From positions 62,001-126,000 of the forward strand of contig NZ_WPZO01000003.1 in NCBI RefSeq assembly GCF_013031355.1: a DNA stretch of 64,000 bases, in the 5' to 3' direction. The stretch's first letter is position 1. Every line of letters starts with the position of its first letter. The notes under the pieces were generated by a model, which had not been told where the DNA came from, ran no database searches, and saw only the letters and a program-made list of their open reading frames with translations. This document shows positions 60,158 to 64,000 of this stretch, in pieces. This DNA is from Ruegeria arenilitoris (lineage in GTDB: Bacteria > Pseudomonadota > Alphaproteobacteria > Rhodobacterales > Rhodobacteraceae). The position numbers and the translations under genes are program-made.

Positions 60158-60933
60158 GATGAGCCATTTTCCTTGTTATAGCGATGGATCACGGTCAGCC
60201 CGTGCATCGTCAAATCGTCTTCGATTGCGTCAAACCCGACATCCGCCTGATCGAACAAAGGCGCAAGCCCACCGGTGCCGACCACTTTCATCGGCATCCC
60301 GTATTCCTCTTTGATCCGGGCAATCAGCCCTTCGATCAAGCCGGAATAGCCCCAATACACGCCGGATTGAATGCAGCCAACCGTATTCGTACCAATCACT
60401 TTTTCCGGGCGGGTGATGTCGATATGCGGCAATGCCGCCGCCCCCTGGTGCAGCGCCTCGAGGCTGAGGTTCACACCAGGCGCGATGATGCCCCCAACAT
60501 AGGCCCCGTCCGAGGCGACCACGTCAAAATTTGTCGCCGTCCCGAAATCGACAACCACCACGTCACCGCCGTGACGGTCAAACGCGCCGACCGCGTTGGC
60601 CAACCGGTCGGGTCCGGGAACGGTGCCCTCGTCAATGCGCGGCGCCACGGGCAACAGGCATTCCGGCTTGCCCACAACCAGAGGACGGCAGCCAAAGAAA
60701 CGGTCAGCAAAGATGCGCAAGTTGAACACCACACGCGGCACGGTCGAGGCAATCACCACATCGGTGATATCTGCGTGAATCCCATAGTGTTTCACCAGCG
60801 TCGAATACCAGGTGAAATAGGCATCCGCCGTGCGGGAATGGTGGGTTGAGGTGCGCAGCGTGCACAGGAACTTCTCGCCATCCCAGATCGAGAAAACGGT
60901 GTTGGTGTTGCCGCAGTCAATTGCCAGAAGCAT
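60154..60933 (-). CDS. coaX: Type III pantothenate kinase
   Basis: This 259-residue enzyme phosphorylates pantothenate, the first step to coenzyme A. It has the ASKHA phosphate loop D-C-G-N-T-N-T-V, G-P-D-R-L-A-N-A and the D-F-G-T-A-T region. It lies between birA and rnj. Confidence 0.95.
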   Translation of the reverse strand: MLLAIDCGNTNTVFSIWDGEKFLCTLRTSTHHSRTADAYFTWYSTLVKHYGIHADITDVVIASTVPRVVFNLRIFADRFFGCRPLVVGKPECLLPVAPRIDEGTVPGPDRLANAVGAFDRHGGDVVVVDFGTATNFDVVASDGAYVGGIIAPGVNLSLEALHQGAAALPHIDITRPEKVIGTNTVGCIQSGVYWGYSGLIEGLIARIKEEYGMPMKVVGTGGLAPLFDQADVGFDAIEDDLTMHGLTVIHRYNKENGSS

Positions 60934-60944
60934 CTGCGCCTCCT

Positions 60945-61694
60945 TCAGAAAAACACGTCCGCCGCCGGAATGCTGACGCGGCCCTTGGCGGTCTTTAAGA
61001 CAAGGTTGCCGTTCGAGTCCACGGTTTCAAAGGTTCCCACCGTCTCGGAAGTTGAGGTCCGGGCAGTGATAACCTCGCCCAATTTGGCTGCCCGGGATAA
61101 CCAGGCCGTTCGGATCGGTTCGAACCCGTAGGTGACAAATTGAGTTTCATACCTCGCGTACGCTGCAGCCAGTTCGGTTAGAAAATCCTCGGGGATGACT
61201 GCCGCACCGGTCTCCGACAGCAAAGACACTGGACGTACCGCGCTTTGTTCGACCGCATAGGCCGGGGGCGCCTCAGAAAGGTTCACACCGATCCCAATAG
61301 CCAGATGAGACAGCTCACGCCCCTGTCCAGTGCTTTCCAGCAGGATGCCAGCCAGCTTGCCGCCGTTCAGCAGAACGTCATTGGGCCATTTCAATGACAG
61401 CCCCGCCGCCCGGCCGGTGACCGCAACGCAGGCGTCAAACAGCGCCAGTGCTGCCACAAAGCTACGCAACGCGGCCTGTTCGGGATTGCCCTGCGGGCGC
61501 ATCAACAGTGTCGCCGCCAGATTGCCCTTGGGGTTGGCCCAGGCGCGGCCTCGCCGGCCCCGCGCGGCAGTCTGATGATGCGCCATGATCCAGACCGGAC
61601 CCGGCGCCGTTGGAGCAAGCCGAGCGGCCTCGTTCAGAGTGCTGTCGACCTCCTGCACAATGTGCAGCCCGTATCCTTGCGGCCAATCGGTCAT
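60945..61694 (-). CDS. birA: Biotin--[acetyl-CoA-carboxylase] ligase
   Basis: This 249-residue ligase attaches biotin to carboxylase carrier protein. It has G-R-R-G-R-A-W for biotinyl-AMP and K-W-P-N-D for substrate binding. It lacks the N-terminal DNA-binding domain, so it is not a repressor. It is separated from nuoN by a terminator-like hairpin. Confidence 0.93.
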   Translation of the reverse strand: MTDWPQGYGLHIVQEVDSTLNEAARLAPTAPGPVWIMAHHQTAARGRRGRAWANPKGNLAATLLMRPQGNPEQAALRSFVAALALFDACVAVTGRAAGLSLKWPNDVLLNGGKLAGILLESTGQGRELSHLAIGIGVNLSEAPPAYAVEQSAVRPVSLLSETGAAVIPEDFLTELAAAYARYETQFVTYGFEPIRTAWLSRAAKLGEVITARTSTSETVGTFETVDSNGNLVLKTAKGRVSIPAADVFF

Positions 61695-61697
61695 GGC

Positions 61698-61724
61698 AAA
61701 AAGGCCCGGTCCGTTGACCGAGCC
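61698..61724 (-). terminator. Intrinsic terminator between nuoN and birA
   Basis: On the minus strand GGCTCGGTC (61716-61724) pairs with GACCGGGCC (61703-61711), with one G-T pair, across a 4-base loop and is followed by TTTTT (61698-61702). It is 25 bases after the nuoN stop and 4 before the birA start. Confidence 0.8.
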
Positions 61725-61748
61725 TCCTGCAATTGGATGTTAGGCAAA

Positions 61749-63191
61749 TCAGTTGACAAGCGTTGCCGCCGCAGCCGCTGCCGCGCCTTCAATTCCGAAC
61801 TGATAGAACACACCTACCAGCATCAGCGCAGCTGAGCCCATCAACGCAACCCACAGAACCGGAGTGGAGCGCGTTTCGATCGGGTCTTCGTTCTCTTCCC
61901 CGAAATACATGTAGAACACGATACGCAGGTAATAGAATGCACCGATCACGGACGCGATGGCCGAGACAATGACCAGCCCGGTCAGACCCGCACCGACACC
62001 AGCTTGCCAAACACCGAACTTGGCGAAGAAACCCAGCATCGGCGGCACACCGGCAAGGCTGAACATCAGGATCAGCACGGCCAGCGCCTTGCCAGGATCG
62101 CGCTTGGAGTACTGACGCAGCGAATCGATATCGGTGACGGGTTTGCCATCACGCTCCATCATCAGGATGAAGGCAAAAGTGCCGATGTTCATGGTCACAT
62201 AGATCGCCAGATACATCAGCATCGCCTTGATGCCCAGTTCCGTACCGGCCGCCAGACCGATCAGCGCATAGCCCATATGGGCAATCGACGAGAACGCCAT
62301 CAGACGTTTGATGTTACGCTGCCCAATCGCGGCAACTGCGCCCAGCAGCATCGACAGGACGGACAGCAGCACGATCACTTGCTGCCAGTCCTTGATTACT
62401 CCGCCAAAGGCGTCGTGCATCAAGCGGGCAAACAGCGCCATCGCCGCCACTTTCGGCGCGGTAGCAAAGAAGGCGGTGATCGGCGTGGGCGAGCCTTCGT
62501 ACACGTCCGGCGTCCACATGTGGAACGGCACGGCCGAGACCTTGAACGCCAGCCCCGAGATCAGGAAGATCAGGCCGAACAGCAGGCCGACCGAAATGTC
62601 TCCGTGGTGTACGGTTTGGATGATACCCGAGAACAGAGTGGTTCCGGTAAAGCCATAGACCAACGACGCTCCGTACAGCAGCAGACCCGAGCTGAGCGCG
62701 CCCAATACGAAGTATTTCAGACCAGCTTCGGTCGATTTCGCGCTGTCACGGCGCAGGGCAGCCACGACGTAGAGCGACAGCGATTGCAGCTCAAGACCCA
62801 TATACAGGGACATCAGGTCGCCCGCGCTGACCATCATCATCATGCCGACAGCAGCCAGAGCCACCAACAGAGGATATTCGAAGCGCAGTAGTCCGCGGCG
62901 CGACATGTAGTCCTGGCTCATCACCAGAACAGCAGCGGCGGACAGCAGGATCGCAACCTTGGCAAAGCGCGAGAACCCGTCGTCAATGAACATGCCGTTG
63001 AAGGCCACGTTGACGCCATCGCCATTGGTGGCAATCCAGATGGCCAGCAGCGCCATCAGGCCGGCCGTCGACCACACCAGGATCGGCGCCAGTGCGTCCT
63101 TCGCTGTGTAGACAGCCCCAATCAGAGCGGCCATCGCATATACGGCCAGAACAATCTCTGGCAGGATTATTGTCAGATCAGCCTGGATCAT
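61749..63191 (-). CDS. nuoN: NADH-quinone oxidoreductase subunit N
   Basis: This 480-residue membrane protein is a proton-pumping subunit of respiratory complex I. It has 14 predicted helices and antiporter-like motifs ([10 protein letters not shown] and [10 protein letters not shown]). It lies 15 bases after nuoM, and is last in the nuo operon. Confidence 0.95.
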   Translation of the reverse strand: MIQADLTIILPEIVLAVYAMAALIGAVYTAKDALAPILVWSTAGLMALLAIWIATNGDGVNVAFNGMFIDDGFSRFAKVAILLSAAAVLVMSQDYMSRRGLLRFEYPLLVALAAVGMMMMVSAGDLMSLYMGLELQSLSLYVVAALRRDSAKSTEAGLKYFVLGALSSGLLLYGASLVYGFTGTTLFSGIIQTVHHGDISVGLLFGLIFLISGLAFKVSAVPFHMWTPDVYEGSPTPITAFFATAPKVAAMALFARLMHDAFGGVIKDWQQVIVLLSVLSMLLGAVAAIGQRNIKRLMAFSSIAHMGYALIGLAAGTELGIKAMLMYLAIYVTMNIGTFAFILMMERDGKPVTDIDSLRQYSKRDPGKALAVLILMFSLAGVPPMLGFFAKFGVWQAGVGAGLTGLVIVSAIASVIGAFYYLRIVFYMYFGEENEDPIETRSTPVLWVALMGSAALMLVGVFYQFGIEGAAAAAAATLVN

Positions 63192-63206
63192 GTCTCCAAA
63201 GCCTCC

Positions 63207-64000
63207 TTAATGCGAAGCGGCCGTCTGGAGCGCGGCCTCAGCCGCGGCCAGAGCCGTGTCATAGTTCGAAATCAGTGCAGCGGTCGAGTTACCGATCACA
63301 TCCGTTACCAGCGACGGGTAGACGCCCAGCAAAATGGTCATCACGATCAGCGGTGCGAAGATCAGCCGCTCACGCGAATTCATGTCGGTCATCGCCTTGA
63401 GGCTTTCCTTGATCAGATCGCCAAAGACGACCCGGCGGTACAGCCACAGCGCATAGGCCGCCGAGAAGATCACGCCGCTTGCAGCCACTGCGGTCACCCA
63501 GGTGTTGACCTGGAACGTGCCCATCAGGGTCAGGAATTCACCGATAAAGCCAGAAGTGCCCGGCAGGCCGACATTGGCCATGGTGAACAGCATGAAGACC
63601 AGAGCGTAGGCGGGCATCCGGATCACCAGACCTCCGTACGCGTCGATGTCGCGGGTATGCATCCGGTCATAGATCACGCCGACACACAGGAAGAGTGCCG
63701 CCGAGATGAAGCCGTGGCTGAGCATCTGGAAGATCGCGCCGTCGATCCCTTGCTGGTTCGCCGCAAATATACCCATGGTCACAAAGCCCATATGCGCAAC
63801 CGAGGAATAGGCGATCAGCTTTTTCATATCCTCCTGCACCAACGCTACCAGCGAGGTGTAGACAACCGCGATGGCCGACATCCACAGCACCAGATCGGTC
63901 ATCACCGCCGAACCCACAGGGAACATCGGCAGGCTGAACCGCAGGAACCCGTAGCCGCCCATCTTCAGCAGGATTGCCGCCAGCACGACCGAACCTGCCG
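63207..64000 (-). CDS. nuoM: NADH-quinone oxidoreductase subunit M (C-terminal part; runs off the window)
   Basis: The frame is open to the window edge. The visible 264 residues contain the antiporter-like segment [12 protein letters not shown] and [10 protein letters not shown]. It is a proton-pumping subunit of complex I. The start lies beyond the window. Confidence 0.95.
   Translation of the reverse strand, partial: AGSVVLAAILLKMGGYGFLRFSLPMFPVGSAVMTDLVLWMSAIAVVYTSLVALVQEDMKKLIAYSSVAHMGFVTMGIFAANQQGIDGAIFQMLSHGFISAALFLCVGVIYDRMHTRDIDAYGGLVIRMPAYALVFMLFTMANVGLPGTSGFIGEFLTLMGTFQVNTWVTAVAASGVIFSAAYALWLYRRVVFGDLIKESLKAMTDMNSRERLIFAPLIVMTILLGVYPSLVTDVIGNSTAALISNYDTALAAAEAALQTAASH

Noticed and set aside
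62004..62891. A 295-codon plus-strand frame
   Set aside because: It is antisense to nuoN. The His- and Gln-rich product is typical of an antisense frame of a membrane protein gene.
1..64000. CRISPR arrays, rRNA genes and prophage genes
   Set aside because: No regularly spaced short repeats, no rRNA segments and no phage structural genes were seen on reading the window.

Overview
The window looks like chromosomal DNA from a marine alphaproteobacterium of the Rhodobacterales (Roseobacter group, Ruegeria-like). This rests on the gene order nuoM-nuoN-birA-coaX-rnj, the dacC-tmk-holB-tatD-MBL string, TRAP transport genes beside a DctB/DctD pair, a Tad pilus locus, ECF sigma operons, and several degraded IS6-family elements of the kind common in that group. 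The species is an inference; no rRNA gene is present.

Region 1 (1-28.8 kb) is accessory. From the left it holds the N-terminal part of an MHYT sensor and a decayed IS6 element. Next come an amidase and a TRAP transporter (dctPQM) encoded downstream of its two-component regulators (dctBD). A WYL-domain regulator then faces an operon of two VOC proteins, an NAD(P)-binding protein and an acetyltransferase. Farther on are a DUF4396 membrane protein, a Zymomonas-type pyruvate decarboxylase and a Tat-exported agmatine deiminase. A SigZ-like sigma factor is divergent from a glutathione transferase and a cysteine synthase/desulfhydrase-like enzyme. PsiE, a secreted amidohydrolase and a frameshifted DUF3299 gene follow. 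The region ends with an LHPP-like phosphatase, a second GST, a LysR regulator facing a HalD/BesD-like iron oxygenase plus isochorismatase pair, and a LysE exporter.

Region 2 (28.8-41.7 kb) looks like an island. A copy of about 156 bp of the 3' flank of tRNA-Ser(UGA) lies at 28.78-28.94 kb and is repeated in direct orientation next to the intact tRNA at 41.42-41.58 kb. Inside these repeats lie two related IS6 remnants, a third IS6 element nested in the left one, and the whole Tad/Flp pilus cluster on the minus strand. That cluster runs flp, cpaB, tadG-like, two tadE-like, cpaE, cpaF, tadB, tadC, a LuxR-type regulator and the prepilin peptidase. No secretin (CpaC/RcpA), CpaD or TadD is encoded here.

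Region 3 (41.8-64 kb) is mostly core. A compact operon holds a SPOR lipoprotein, dacC, tmk, holB, tatD and an MBL hydrolase, followed by an AEC permease and a CbiX-like protein. Next are a degenerate H-NOX protein overlapping an HNOBA-GGDEF diguanylate cyclase, a non-pyrrolysine MttB-family methyltransferase, a HAD phosphatase, DUF3572 and a PleD-like cyclase with a dead receiver. An EF-hand / ECF sigma / membrane protein / Spy-like operon, DUF983 and a Nudix hydrolase follow. The window ends with rnj, coaX, birA, nuoN and the 3' part of nuoM.

The observations that most deserve follow-up are the H-NOX homologue without heme ligands beside a cyclase, the DctD-type activator without the GAFTGA loop next to a perfect 20-bp palindrome, the tRNA-flanked Tad island without a secretin, and the four-gene EF-hand/ECF/Spy-like operon.
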